Assembly (NCBI GenBank): GCA_945915275.1
Contig: CAMEEZ010000007.1
Coordinates: 1 to 37,696, forward strand
DNA from: an uncultured Mycoplasma sp.
GTDB taxonomy: Bacteria > Bacillota_I > Bacilli_A > RF39 > UBA660
Direction of reading: 5' to 3'
DNA length: 37,696 bases
Shown here: in pieces, positions 15,015 through 22,874 of the stretch
How positions within the stretch are numbered: the stretch's first letter is position 1
Layout of the letters: each line of letters begins with the position of its first letter
Made by a program: the position numbers and the translations under genes
The notes under the pieces: generated by a model
Database searches by the model: none
Seen by the model: only the letters and a program-made list of their open reading frames with translations
Told to the model about the DNA's origin: nothing

Positions 15015-16388
15015 CTATTTTTTTATTTCAAAGTAGAAATTAGAACCGATATTTTTAGTACTTTTAACACCATATACAAAGCCATGTTTTTCTAAAGTTT
15101 CTTTTACTATCGAAAGACCTATACCTGTGCCTACAACATTTCGATGATGATTTTTATCAGTTTTATAATAACGATCCCAAATATATGGAATATCTTCTTT
15201 TTTTATTCCTTTACCAGTATCAATAATTTCTACCAAAACGCTTTTCTTTGTATCAGTAACTTTAATAGTTATTTTTTTATCTTTACCAGTATAATTTATT
15301 GCGTTATTAAGTAAATTATAAATTACTTGATTCATTTTTTTCTTATCTGCTTTAATTAATACTTTAGCAGGCATTTCCGTAGCAAATATATATTTCTCGG
15401 TTTCTTTAATAATTGAATACTTTGATATTATATTTTTTATTTCTGTTATTAAATCGTATTCCTCCAAGTTTAACATTGTAGGATCATTCTGTAATTTAGA
15501 TAATTCTAATATATCGTTAACTAATATATTTAATCTATCAGTTTCAGAAATAATAATATTTACATGTTCATCCAATTTCTTTTTATCTTTGTATGATATG
15601 TCTTTAATCATTTCTGAATATGCTCTAATCATTGTTAGTGGAGTTTTCAAATCATGAGAAACATTAGCCATTAAATCTCTTCTTAACTCATCAATTTTAG
15701 ATAATTCTTTACCAGCTGTATTTAATGTTTCAGCAAGTTCATCTATTTCAGCTATTCCATTTTTTTCAAAAGTAACATTATATTTTCCTTCACCAAGAAG
15801 TTTTGCTTTTGCTGAGATATTTGATATTGGATCAGTAATCTTTTTGGAAATAAAATATGATATTGCAACAGCTAGAATTATCATAATAAAGACAATGTAT
15901 ACTAGTTGACTTCTTAAAATTACCGAAGCACCACTAATATCCTCTAAAGCTGAATATAATATAATAGTATGATTGTTATCTTTTATAAAAGAAACTATCG
16001 CTGTAACATCATAATCTTCATCTAATACTCTGAAACTTTTAGATATTGAATTTGAATTAATAAAACTATTAATCTTTTTATTAAGATTTATATTATTTTT
16101 TCCTAAACCACATCCTACTAGTTTAGCATTATAAATAATTGCTTCATTATTATCAACAACTTCAATACAAATACCTTTTTCATAAGCTAAATTTTCTAAA
16201 TCATATTCTTTTCCTTTAGAAATCTTTCGGGCAATAGATTCTATAGTTTGCACCTGATGTTTTTCATAAGCAACATTTAAAAATACTATTTGAAAAGCCC
16301 AAAATAATATTAGAATACTTATACAAAAAATAACTAAATAACCTAATGTTTTAAATTTTATGCTCGATACTTTATTTGTTATATTCAA
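15015..16388 (-). CDS. Membrane sensor histidine kinase
   Basis: This is the sensor partner of the response regulator just upstream. TM1 (about 15-38), an extracellular loop of about 120 residues, TM2 (about 160-180) and HAMP (about 180-232) precede the dimerisation domain with NVSHDLKTPLTMIRAYSEMI (phospho-acceptor His245). The ATPase domain has VIYNLLNNAINYTG (N box), IDTGKGIKKEDIPYIWDRYY (G1 and F boxes) and GTGIGLSIV (G2). The extracellular loop contains two cysteines (ICIEVV, VGCGLG). The start is a TTG at 16388 overlapping the regulator by 17 nt with a GGGG stretch about 10 nt upstream; no ATG or GTG precedes TM1. The signal sensed is unknown; VanS/PhoR-like envelope kinases share this layout. 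Confidence 0.93.
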   Translation of the reverse strand: MNITNKVSSIKFKTLGYLVIFCISILILFWAFQIVFLNVAYEKHQVQTIESIARKISKGKEYDLENLAYEKGICIEVVDNNEAIIYNAKLVGCGLGKNNINLNKKINSFINSNSISKSFRVLDEDYDVTAIVSFIKDNNHTIILYSALEDISGASVILRSQLVYIVFIMIILAVAISYFISKKITDPISNISAKAKLLGEGKYNVTFEKNGIAEIDELAETLNTAGKELSKIDELRRDLMANVSHDLKTPLTMIRAYSEMIKDISYKDKKKLDEHVNIIISETDRLNILVNDILELSKLQNDPTMLNLEEYDLITEIKNIISKYSIIKETEKYIFATEMPAKVLIKADKKKMNQVIYNLLNNAINYTGKDKKITIKVTDTKKSVLVEIIDTGKGIKKEDIPYIWDRYYKTDKNHHRNVVGTGIGLSIVKETLEKHGFVYGVKSTKNIGSNFYFEIKK

Positions 16389-17037
16389 ATTTATACCCCA
16401 TTCCTCTGACTGTTATAATAAACTTACGATATTTTCCTAATGAATTCCTTAACGTTTTAATATGCGTATCAATAGTTCTATCTTCCCCATAATAATCATA
16501 ACCCCATATATTAGTTAAGAGGCTTTCTCTTGATATCGCAACATTTTTATTTTCAATTAAATATTTTAATAATTCATATTCTTTTGGGGTTAAATTCACT
16601 TTTTCATTATCAACATATACTTCGTGAGCTAATGTATCTAAAGTTAAACCTTCAAATTCATATTTTTCAGAATTTTTTTCCGCTCTTTTAATAATTGCTT
16701 TTACTCTTGCCACAAGTTCTCTTGGACTAAATGGTTTGGTTACATAATCATCTATTCCTAAATCAAAGCCAATTAATTTATCATATTCTTCGTTACGGGC
16801 TGATAAAAAAATAAACGGAATATTATTTTTTATTTTTTTTATTTCTTTACAAGCAGTATATCCATCCATCTTAGGCATCATTATATCCATTATTATAATA
16901 TCAATATTATTATTAATGACTTTATCTATTGCTTCAAGGCCATTTTCAGCTTCAATAACCTCAAATTTTTCAATAATTAAATATTCTTTTATGACACTTC
17001 TTATTAAGGATTCATCATCTACGACTAAGACTTTCAT
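16372..17037 (-). CDS. OmpR/PhoB-family response regulator
   Basis: The receiver domain (1-120) has the acidic pair VVDDES, phospho-acceptor Asp51 in IIIMDIMMPKMDG, and the Lys in YVTKPFSPREL. The C-terminal winged helix (about 128-221; NLTPKEYELLKYLIENKN, ESLLTNIWGYDYYGEDRTID, VRGMGYKFE) binds tandem direct repeats in this family. It is the first gene of the two-gene operon and overlaps the kinase start. Its promoter holds two TTTCA boxes 11 bp apart over the -35 position, which suggests autoregulation. GGAAGTG precedes the ATG. Confidence 0.95.
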   Translation of the reverse strand: MKVLVVDDESLIRSVIKEYLIIEKFEVIEAENGLEAIDKVINNNIDIIIMDIMMPKMDGYTACKEIKKIKNNIPFIFLSARNEEYDKLIGFDLGIDDYVTKPFSPRELVARVKAIIKRAEKNSEKYEFEGLTLDTLAHEVYVDNEKVNLTPKEYELLKYLIENKNVAISRESLLTNIWGYDYYGEDRTIDTHIKTLRNSLGKYRKFIITVRGMGYKFEYNK

Positions 17038-17052
17038 AAAATCACTTCCATA

Positions 17053-17090
17053 ATTATAGTTTATATCATATTTGTGAAAAGTAAATGAAA
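17053..17090 (-). promoter_or_regulatory. Regulator promoter with two TTTCA direct repeats
   Basis: TATAAT at 17053-17058. Two abutting 11-mers, TTTCATTTACT (17080-17090) and TTTCACAAATA (17069-17079), lie 10 bp upstream and replace a consensus -35. That is the usual arrangement for activation by an OmpR-family regulator. The RR gene starts 15 nt after the -10. Confidence 0.55.
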
Positions 17091-17117
17091 AACAGCAATT
17101 TGAAGCTTAATAATAAT

Positions 17118-17644
17118 TTAATTATTTATTATTTTAATAGCTCTTTCTAAAGCCTCCTTTGGTGTTTTTGCTGTTATACATAATATCCTATTTCTATCAT
17201 CAATATATTTATTGGCTAGATTTTCTGCCCATCCTCCAAATTTATCTATAACTATAATAGGTATATTTGCTTGATACGCAATAGCCATTTCTGTTAATGT
17301 TCCAGATCCTCCACCTATAGCGATAATTACATCACAAGATAATACTAAAGTAAATTCTCTTCCTCCACCAATATCTAACCCACAAGGAATGATTATATCT
17401 GGTATAAATTCACCCCAAATTTTTTTAGATTTTCCATAAGTTATTCCTACAGTTAAACCACCATTTTCCTTAGAACTTATCGCAGCGTTAGTGGATAAAG
17501 AAGAATATTCTTTTTCTGCACCATAAACTAATATATTGCCACTTATAGCAATTAATTTTCCTAACTCTTTAGCAAATCTTCAGCTTCTTTACTATAATTT
17601 AAATCTGCAGATGACCCCATAATTCCAATTTGTAATTTTTTCAT
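17118..17644 (-). pseudogene. LOG/TIGR00725-type nucleotide-binding protein, single frameshift
   Basis: From an ATG at 17644 the frame reads MKKLQIGIMGSSADLNYSKE, then hits TAG within a few codons. Removing one frame slip at the A-run 17574-17576 (TTT on the coding strand where TTTT is expected, GATTTTGCTAAAG) restores a continuous 175-aa protein to the stop at 17118. That protein contains GGGREFTLVLSCDVIIAIGG, GGSGTLTEMAIAYQANIPII and a C-terminal helix, the Rossmann/LOG fold of the TIGR00725 (SLOG) family, which binds nucleotide-like ligands. No other lesion is present and codon use is normal, so the change is recent, a sequencing error or slippage at the run. The start is not preceded by a perfect Shine-Dalgarno, but AAAGAGGATGTTAAA lies just upstream. 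It ends 80 nt before the regulator, without a visible terminator. Confidence 0.8.
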
Positions 17645-17698
17645 TTTAACATCCTCTTTCTCTTTTTAATATTCAATAATGATGCTTATTACCAAATG

Positions 17699-17729
17699 AA
17701 AAAGCTATACAGAATTACCTGTATAGCTT
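17699..17729 (-). terminator. Intrinsic terminator in the leader of the LOG-like gene
   Basis: Perfect 11-bp stem AAGCTATACAG / CTGTATAGCTT (17719-17729 and 17702-17712), 6-nt loop, followed by TTTC. The U-tract is short (five including stem bases), so termination may be partial, as expected of an attenuator. Confidence 0.7.
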
Positions 17730-17803
17730 ATTTATAATACAGGCAACAAGCATCACAAAACGCACTTGTTGCCGACGAATTTTAATGTCGTATTAACAAG
17801 TGC
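17702..17803 (-). promoter_or_regulatory. Chain of mutually exclusive hairpins (attenuator-like leader)
   Basis: Reading the minus-strand RNA 5' to 3': arm A GCACTTGTT (17795-17803) pairs with arm B AACAAGTGC (17762-17770). Overlapping B, GGCAACAAG (17765-17773) pairs equally well with C CTTGTTGCC (17742-17750). C overlaps CCTGTAT (17737-17743), which pairs with ATACAGG (17718-17724), and that last segment is part of the 5' arm of the terminator stem. Thus A:B, B:C, C:D and the terminator form a relay in which each helix excludes its neighbour. Arm A lies inside the end of the leader ORF, so ribosome position could set the state. Confidence 0.55.
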
Positions 17804-17847
17804 AGATTATTATGATGGTGTTGTCCATTAATAAAATAATTTAACAT
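17782..17847 (-). CDS. 21-codon His-rich leader peptide
   Basis: ATG at 17847, TAA at 17782-17784. The peptide starts MLNYFINGQ, then has three consecutive His codons (CAC CAT CAT), and ends NNLHLLIRH, giving 5 His in 21 residues. AAAGGAAG lies 6 nt before the ATG and a near-perfect promoter 18 nt upstream of that, so translation is likely. It is placed directly before alternating hairpins and a terminator, like an amino-acid attenuation leader. A role in sensing charged His-tRNA or a metal is conjecture. Confidence 0.55.
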   Translation of the reverse strand: MLNYFINGQHHHNNLHLLIRH

Positions 17848-17871
17848 AACAATCTTCCTTTCTTTGCCTAA

Positions 17872-17900
17872 AGTATATTAGATAATTTTTATTTTGTCAA
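17872..17900 (-). promoter_or_regulatory. Strong sigma-A promoter of the leader/LOG transcript
   Basis: Perfect -35 TTGACA (17895-17900), a 17-bp AT-rich spacer and TATACT (17872-17877). This is one of the best promoters in the window. Transcription should begin near 17865, just before the leader peptide's ribosome binding site. Confidence 0.85.
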
Positions 17901-17920
17901 TAACTATATATCTTAAAATA

Positions 17921-17958
17921 ATAATGGTTTAACTACTATTTGTGAAAGTAAATAAAAA
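17921..17958 (-). promoter_or_regulatory. Second TTTCA-box site upstream of the leader promoter
   Basis: TTTCACAAATA (17937-17947), preceded by a partial repeat TTTTTATTTAC (17948-17958). CATTAT (17921-17926) sits at exactly the distance of the regulator's -10. The alignment with the regulator promoter extends beyond the box (CACAAATA, 10 bp containing TTAAAC/ATAAAC, then the -10), suggesting the same regulator acts here. Confidence 0.45.
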
Positions 17959-17977
17959 ATGTAGAATAATCTACATT
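17954..17977 (-). terminator. Terminator of the sorted surface-protein gene
   Basis: AATGTAGA / TCTACATT stem (17970-17977 and 17958-17965), TTAT loop, followed by TTTT and more Ts. It overlaps the stop codon. Confidence 0.8.
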
Positions 17978-19523
17978 AATTGTATTTCTTTTTTAATTTA
18001 TTCATCCCAAATAGTCCTGCTAATGAAATTACCCCTGTTACTAAATATATTGCAATGGCATCACTAGTTTTAGGATTCTCTACGTTATCTTCTATAATAA
18101 CATTATTTTTAGAATTATCTTCGACATTATCTTCTGAAATTTTTAAATTATCTTCGACAATGGCATATGCACTAAAATGATCTGTTACAAACGATGCTAT
18201 TTTATCTTTTACTGTTATTTCATGTCTTTCTAGTTCACCTTTGGAATTTATATAATATGCAACAATATTTTTTCCTTCAAAAATTTCAGGGACTGGTAAA
18301 GTTACTAAGAATTTACCATTGTCTAGTTTTTTTATATACTCGTTATTACTAACAGATTTTAGATCTATATCGATAGCAAATACATTATCAGTTTTTAGTT
18401 TTTCTTTATATTCATCTATATTATCTATAACATTTGTAATTACAATTGTATCTAGCGGAATTGATGAATCGTTAGATGAAACTTCAACATTGTTTATTAA
18501 ATCTTTAGATTTGTATTCTATTTCTTGCATCTTTGCTGAATCTCTTATTATTACAAATTCATATTTAATACCATTAATTGTTATATAGTAATAATAATCC
18601 CCCATTTTAGATTCATCACCTAATTGAGAAAAACCATATGCATTAATAGGATCATATCCTTCTTGTTCTTCCCAATTATAATCGCTTCTTTTTCCAGCCG
18701 ATTCAATTTTTATCTCTATTCCTAAATATTTTTCAATTCTATCCTTGGCTGCTTTTATATAAGCTTCCTTACTATTTTCTGTATCATCAGGAATATAAAT
18801 TATATTATTTTTTTGAACTCCTATCGGATCAACATATCCATATGCAATTCCATTATATTCTGCTATGAAAAAGCCAAAAGCAAATGAGTGCATTGCAATA
18901 TCGTCTCCTGCTCTAACATCCAAACTGTATGTTATTGCAGCGTGTTCAAATTCTTTTCTTAAATCAATAGAATAATTTAACGCATTATTTAAATCACTTA
19001 TTTTTTCTTTATTTTTTATTGTAGAATAATAGTTAATAAGATTTAAATCACTTATATTATATAATTTAGGATAATCAGGATTAATACCTTCGGATACTTT
19101 TTGAATATATTTATCTATTATTTTAGCTATTTCTGGATTATATTCTTCATATGTAAAATTAATTACATGTTTTTCATCCATTGGGTTTTCTGTATCGATA
19201 ACATAATCCCAAACACCCGGATTAACTTCTTCATATTTAACTCTATATATTCTTATATCACATTTAGTATAATCATCATTACAATTATTAATTTCTATAT
19301 TATAATTATTTTCATCAAATATATCCCAAAATTTATTAAATAATTTCCCATAAAATAAAACATCTGCATCAATATCATTTTTAATTGGAATACTTTTCAT
19401 TTCATAAGTATCAGTTGGAAACATTTTCTTAAATGTATCACTAAATTCCTCAGCATTTACTCCTTGAATTGATAAAACTACAACAAAAACAAAAGTTATA
19501 AAACTTAATAATACTTTTTTCAT
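17976..19523 (-). CDS. Sortase-anchored surface protein of unknown function
   Basis: A signal peptide (MKKVLLSFITFVFVVVLSIQ, cleaved near GVNA) starts the protein. The end is a cell-wall sorting signal: NPKTSD, a hydrophobic helix (about 485-505) and a basic tail KLKKKYN. NPKT-type motifs replace LPXTG in many clostridial and related surface proteins. The roughly 450-residue extracellular part is acidic and hydrophilic, includes a segment rich in Tyr/Gly/Ile (FFIAEYNGIAYGYVDP) and a C-terminal beta-type portion (LVTLPVPEIFEGKNIVAYYI, FVTDHFSAYAIVED) like that seen before sorting signals in other surface proteins. No enzyme motif was recognised. No sortase is in the window. GAGGATGAG lies about 9 nt before the ATG. 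Confidence 0.78.
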   Translation of the reverse strand: MKKVLLSFITFVFVVVLSIQGVNAEEFSDTFKKMFPTDTYEMKSIPIKNDIDADVLFYGKLFNKFWDIFDENNYNIEINNCNDDYTKCDIRIYRVKYEEVNPGVWDYVIDTENPMDEKHVINFTYEEYNPEIAKIIDKYIQKVSEGINPDYPKLYNISDLNLINYYSTIKNKEKISDLNNALNYSIDLRKEFEHAAITYSLDVRAGDDIAMHSFAFGFFIAEYNGIAYGYVDPIGVQKNNIIYIPDDTENSKEAYIKAAKDRIEKYLGIEIKIESAGKRSDYNWEEQEGYDPINAYGFSQLGDESKMGDYYYYITINGIKYEFVIIRDSAKMQEIEYKSKDLINNVEVSSNDSSIPLDTIVITNVIDNIDEYKEKLKTDNVFAIDIDLKSVSNNEYIKKLDNGKFLVTLPVPEIFEGKNIVAYYINSKGELERHEITVKDKIASFVTDHFSAYAIVEDNLKISEDNVEDNSKNNVIIEDNVENPKTSDAIAIYLVTGVISLAGLFGMNKLKKKYN

Positions 19524-19612
19524 TTAAACTCATCCTCTCTATAATACATAATAACATACTTTTATAAATTTTATAAGCAAAAATCAACTAAACTGTTTTT
19601 ATTATTGAATAT

Positions 19613-20500
19613 TTAAAAATGATGCTTATTAATAAATGGATGCCTTAGTTTATTGTTTCTCTTTTCTAAATAACTAACATTTATTTTGTAATCTGGCTTA
19701 ATATATATAACTTCTTCATCTATTTTATTTTTAAAGGGTGATAATTTAATTTTTTTAGTCTCTAAAATATTTTGAGAAAATTTATATTTTTTAGACAAAG
19801 CAACTTTTCCAACATAATTTAATTTTTGGCCTTTTACTTCGCCCAAGTACAGCGAAATATTGTTTTTATTAACAGAATATCCTCCGATATAGAACTCTCC
19901 TTCATGAATATTCTTTATTTTTAGCCATGAATATGTTCTAACTCCAATTTCATATAAACTATTCTTTTTTTTAGCAACTATCCCTTCAAGATTAAGTTTA
20001 GTTATTTCATTAAAAAGATTAATTCCATGTTCTTCAAAATAAATAGTTTTATTAAAGCAATCATTCTCTTGATATTTATTTAATACTTTTTTCCTTTCCA
20101 TGAGTGTTAAATTAATTAAGTCTTTACCTTCATGAATAATATCAAAACACATATATGTCACTGGATTATTATCCTGATAATATTTTATTCTTGATAAATT
20201 TTTTACATTATTTCTTTTTAATAACTTTTCAAATGAAGGAAAACCATTATCAAATAATACTATCTCCCCATCGAAAATAGTGTTTTCATTAACCAAGTTT
20301 TTTATGGATTGCAATTCTGGATACAAACGAGTTATATCTTTTCCGTTTCTACTATAAATCTTTACTGACTTTTTATTCGCATAAATGATAGCTCTAATTC
20401 CGTCAAACTTTATTTCAAAAATATAGTCTTTATCATTAAAAGGCTTATTAACTTCTTTTAAGAGCATCGGTTTTAATGGTACGTTATTCCAAAGGCTCAT
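19613..20500 (-). CDS. ATP-dependent DNA ligase, stand-alone LigD-type ligase domain
   Basis: It seals double-strand breaks with Ku in bacterial non-homologous end joining. The nucleotidyltransferase domain has motif I EIKFDGIRA (adenylated Lys), RNGKDIT, motif III FDGEIVLFD, motif IIIa YMCFDIIH, motif IV LEGIVAKKKNS and motif V SWLKIKN. The OB fold follows (about 200-290, with GEFYIGGYSVN and YVGKVALSKKY). At 295 aa it contains only the ligase; polymerase/primase and 3'-phosphoesterase domains typical of LigD are absent. Its ATG overlaps the Ku stop (ATGA), so the two are translationally coupled. Confidence 0.93.
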   Translation of the reverse strand: MSLWNNVPLKPMLLKEVNKPFNDKDYIFEIKFDGIRAIIYANKKSVKIYSRNGKDITRLYPELQSIKNLVNENTIFDGEIVLFDNGFPSFEKLLKRNNVKNLSRIKYYQDNNPVTYMCFDIIHEGKDLINLTLMERKKVLNKYQENDCFNKTIYFEEHGINLFNEITKLNLEGIVAKKKNSLYEIGVRTYSWLKIKNIHEGEFYIGGYSVNKNNISLYLGEVKGQKLNYVGKVALSKKYKFSQNILETKKIKLSPFKNKIDEEVIYIKPDYKINVSYLEKRNNKLRHPFINKHHF

Positions 20501-21246
20501 TTGTATTTTTTTAAACTCTTTTCTAAAGCAGCCATCAAGTTATTAACTTGTTCTTTAGGGCTAGATTTTTTTCCTTTTACTTCTTTTCCTTCGAGTTTAT
20601 CATTTATTGCGTTTTTAATATTATTTTGATATTCATCTTTGTATTCTTTAGGATCAAATTTTATGCTTAAATTATCAATTAACTGAATTGCCATATTTAA
20701 TTCTTTATCTTTATAATTTGTTTCTATTTCTTTTTCATCGATAACTACTTCTTCATCAAAATATAATGTTGTCATAATAATACCAAAATTTGTTAATCTA
20801 AGTATACAATAATAAAACTTACTTCCAATGATTGTTTTAGCTAAAGCAACTTTTCTTGTTTTCTTTAAAGCATGACAAAATAGATTATAAGCCTTAGATT
20901 TACCTTCAGTTTCTAAGACATAACTTTTTTCGAATAACACAGGATCAATGTCCTTAATATCCACAAAACCTACGATTTCAATGGTTTTATCATTTTCTGG
21001 TTTTAGTTTATCTAATTCATCTTTTTCTAACACTAAATAGGTATCATTTTCATACTCATAGCCTTTTACTATGTCTTTTTCTTTAACATCTTTCTTGCAA
21101 TGTGGACAATACTTAATATATTTAATTCTCTGTAAACATTTTTTGTGAAGTTGATTAAATGAGGTATCATTATTTCTTATTACAGGATTCATTAATACTG
21201 GAATGTTAACTAAACCAAAAGAGATATTACTTTTAATATTTGGCAT
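20497..21246 (-). CDS. ku: Ku DNA end-binding protein
   Basis: Bacterial Ku forms a homodimeric ring on DNA ends and recruits the ligase. Family features: N-terminal SNISFGLVNIPVLMNPV, NQLHKKC, YCPHCKKDVKEKDIVKGYEY, DTYLVLEKDELDKL, VGFVDIKDIDP and the helical SIKFDPKEYKDEYQNNI, followed by a Lys-rich tail (EGKEVKGKKSSPKE). The frame is open further upstream (to 21333), but AGGTGA directly precedes the ATG at 21246 and the conserved region starts there, giving 249 aa, normal for Ku. TATAAT lies a few bases before the ribosome binding site; no good -35 is seen. Confidence 0.94.
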   Translation of the reverse strand: MPNIKSNISFGLVNIPVLMNPVIRNNDTSFNQLHKKCLQRIKYIKYCPHCKKDVKEKDIVKGYEYENDTYLVLEKDELDKLKPENDKTIEIVGFVDIKDIDPVLFEKSYVLETEGKSKAYNLFCHALKKTRKVALAKTIIGSKFYYCILRLTNFGIIMTTLYFDEEVVIDEKEIETNYKDKELNMAIQLIDNLSIKFDPKEYKDEYQNNIKNAINDKLEGKEVKGKKSSPKEQVNNLMAALEKSLKKYK

Positions 21247-21310
21247 ATTATCACCTATATTATAGTATTTACTAAAAGATTTAAAATAACACTCTAAAAA
21301 TATTAAAGCT

Positions 21311-21350
21311 ATAAAAAAATTAAAAAACGCCATTTGTTGTTTTTTAATTT
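21311..21350 (-). terminator. Terminator before ku
   Basis: AAATTAAAAAAC / GTTTTTTAATTT stem on the minus strand (21339-21350 and 21317-21328), 10-nt loop, followed by Ts. It overlaps the end of the upstream gene and separates it from ku. Confidence 0.75.
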
Positions 21351-22075
21351 ATTTGTTTGTTTATATTTTTCTTTAATTTTCTATATTTAACTACATATAT
21401 TACAGATATTGTTATTAGCATAACCGTGATTAATATAATTGTGATTAATAATGGATTATTTGTTGTTAAATAATCAACGAATGTTAAAGGCGCATCACAT
21501 TTTATTTGTTCACAGTTTTCTTCAACTTCTGTATTATTATTGTTAATTGAGATATCGTCTTCTAACATCGTATCTTCAACTATATTCACAACAAATTTAG
21601 GTTTCATTTCCAATACAATCTCACATTTTAAATATCTGTCATCTCCTTGAGCATTTTCATTTATACATGATTCATCTGCATATACCTTATATATATCTTC
21701 TGATTTATAAAAATTATCATAATCTTTAATTCTAATATTTTCTTCTAATAAATGTGCAAATCCAAAATCAGTTGAAAGATGTTCTCCATCTGGTCCTACA
21801 GAAAAACCGTCATCTGCAATATCAATTCTTAAAATAAGATTATTATTAATATTCTCTTGACCTGAAAGTGTTTTTTTATTAAAAGCTATAAAAAATATTC
21901 CCTCATTATATGAAACATTAAATTCTTCACCTGACCAATCTTTTTCTCCTTCGTGAATCGAAACACAATATCTTAATCCATCTATTTCAACCTCATGACC
22001 ATAACCACAAATATCAGCATTTACAGTCATAACACTTAAAACCATGCAAATTATTAATGTTATTATTTTTTTCAT
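21344..22075 (-). CDS. Secreted, C-terminally membrane-anchored protein of unknown function
   Basis: Signal peptide MKKIITLIICMVLSVMTVNA, an extracellular domain of about 175 residues with five or six cysteines (CGYGHEVEIDGLRYC, ESCINEN, LKCEIVL, EENCEQIKCD), then one TM helix (about 208-230, LLITIILITVMLITISVIYV) and a basic cytoplasmic end. The paired Cys spacing suggests disulfides in the outside domain. No known domain was recognised. It sits alone between the ku and yebC operons, each bounded by terminators. Confidence 0.7.
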   Translation of the reverse strand: MKKIITLIICMVLSVMTVNADICGYGHEVEIDGLRYCVSIHEGEKDWSGEEFNVSYNEGIFFIAFNKKTLSGQENINNNLILRIDIADDGFSVGPDGEHLSTDFGFAHLLEENIRIKDYDNFYKSEDIYKVYADESCINENAQGDDRYLKCEIVLEMKPKFVVNIVEDTMLEDDISINNNNTEVEENCEQIKCDAPLTFVDYLTTNNPLLITIILITVMLITISVIYVVKYRKLKKNINKQIN

Positions 22076-22126
22076 ATCAACCCTACTTTCTACAATAAGT
22101 ATATCTCATACCCAAATAATTTTCTA

Positions 22127-22151
22127 TAAAAAAATAGAGCCTCAGCCCTAT
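22127..22151 (-). terminator. Terminator of the yebC operon
   Basis: ATAGGGC / GCTCTAT stem (one G-U pair), loop TGAG, followed by seven Ts (minus strand). It overlaps the yebC stop. Confidence 0.8.
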
Positions 22152-22864
22152 AAATTAACATTATGATAGATATTAGAAACATCTTCAATATCTTCAAGCA
22201 TTGTTAGTAATTTTTCAAATGTTTCTAAATCTTCACCTTCAAGTGTGATTCTTTCTTTTGGAAACATTCCAACTTCATCTATTTCATAATCAATTTCTGG
22301 AATAAGTTTTTCCAAAACATCTTTTACTTTATTTTGATCAGTTGGATGAACACTAATAGTAATAAGTCCGTCTTCGTTTTCAAAATCAACTAAATCAATC
22401 CCAGCATTAATTAACTCTTCAAAAATTTCTTCTTCTTTATCAGATTTTATAGCGATAACTCCTAAATAATCATAATTGTATGATACTGAATTTGAAACGC
22501 CAAGACTTTTGTGAACTTTATTAAAAGCTGCTCTTACAAAACCAACTGTACGATTCACATTATCTGTTAAACAATCAATAATTAATGTAGATGCTCCGGG
22601 CCCAAATCCTTCATAAACAACTTTTGTATAATCATCTGCGCCAGCACCTTTAGCTTTATCAATTGCCCTATTAATAATATCTGAAGGAACTTGTTGTTTT
22701 TTTGCTTTTTCAACTAACCTTTTTAAATTAATATTTGATTCAATTTCAGGAACTCCTTTTTTAGCAGCTAAATATATTTCTTTAGCAAATGTTGAATATA
22801 ATTTAGCTTTAATAGCTCCCGTTTTTTGAATACTAGCTTTTCTAACTTCATATGCTCTTCCCAT
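22148..22864 (-). CDS. yebC: YebC/PmpR family protein
   Basis: YebC-family proteins act as DNA-binding regulators and, in recent work, as translation factors relieving stalls at proline stretches. The hallmark N-terminus MGRAYEVRKASIQKTGAIKA (usual MAGHSKW..I...K) identifies the YeeN-like YebC subgroup. YEGFGPGASTLIIDCLTDNVNRT and the middle GVSNSVSYNYDYLG are conserved, and the C-terminal domain contains LEGEDLETFEKLL. A GTG at 22873 would add MKK, but GAGGTG lies 7 nt before the ATG at 22864, so I start there (238 aa). It is the last gene of a three-gene operon. Confidence 0.92.
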   Translation of the reverse strand: MGRAYEVRKASIQKTGAIKAKLYSTFAKEIYLAAKKGVPEIESNINLKRLVEKAKKQQVPSDIINRAIDKAKGAGADDYTKVVYEGFGPGASTLIIDCLTDNVNRTVGFVRAAFNKVHKSLGVSNSVSYNYDYLGVIAIKSDKEEEIFEELINAGIDLVDFENEDGLITISVHPTDQNKVKDVLEKLIPEIDYEIDEVGMFPKERITLEGEDLETFEKLLTMLEDIEDVSNIYHNVNL

Positions 22865-22874
22865 TTTCTTCACC

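Noticed and set aside
19618-19633. AATGATGCTTATTA repeated near 17680 and 19620
   Set aside because: A 14-nt exact repeat is expected by chance in a 37-kb sequence this AT-rich, and the copies lie in unrelated contexts.
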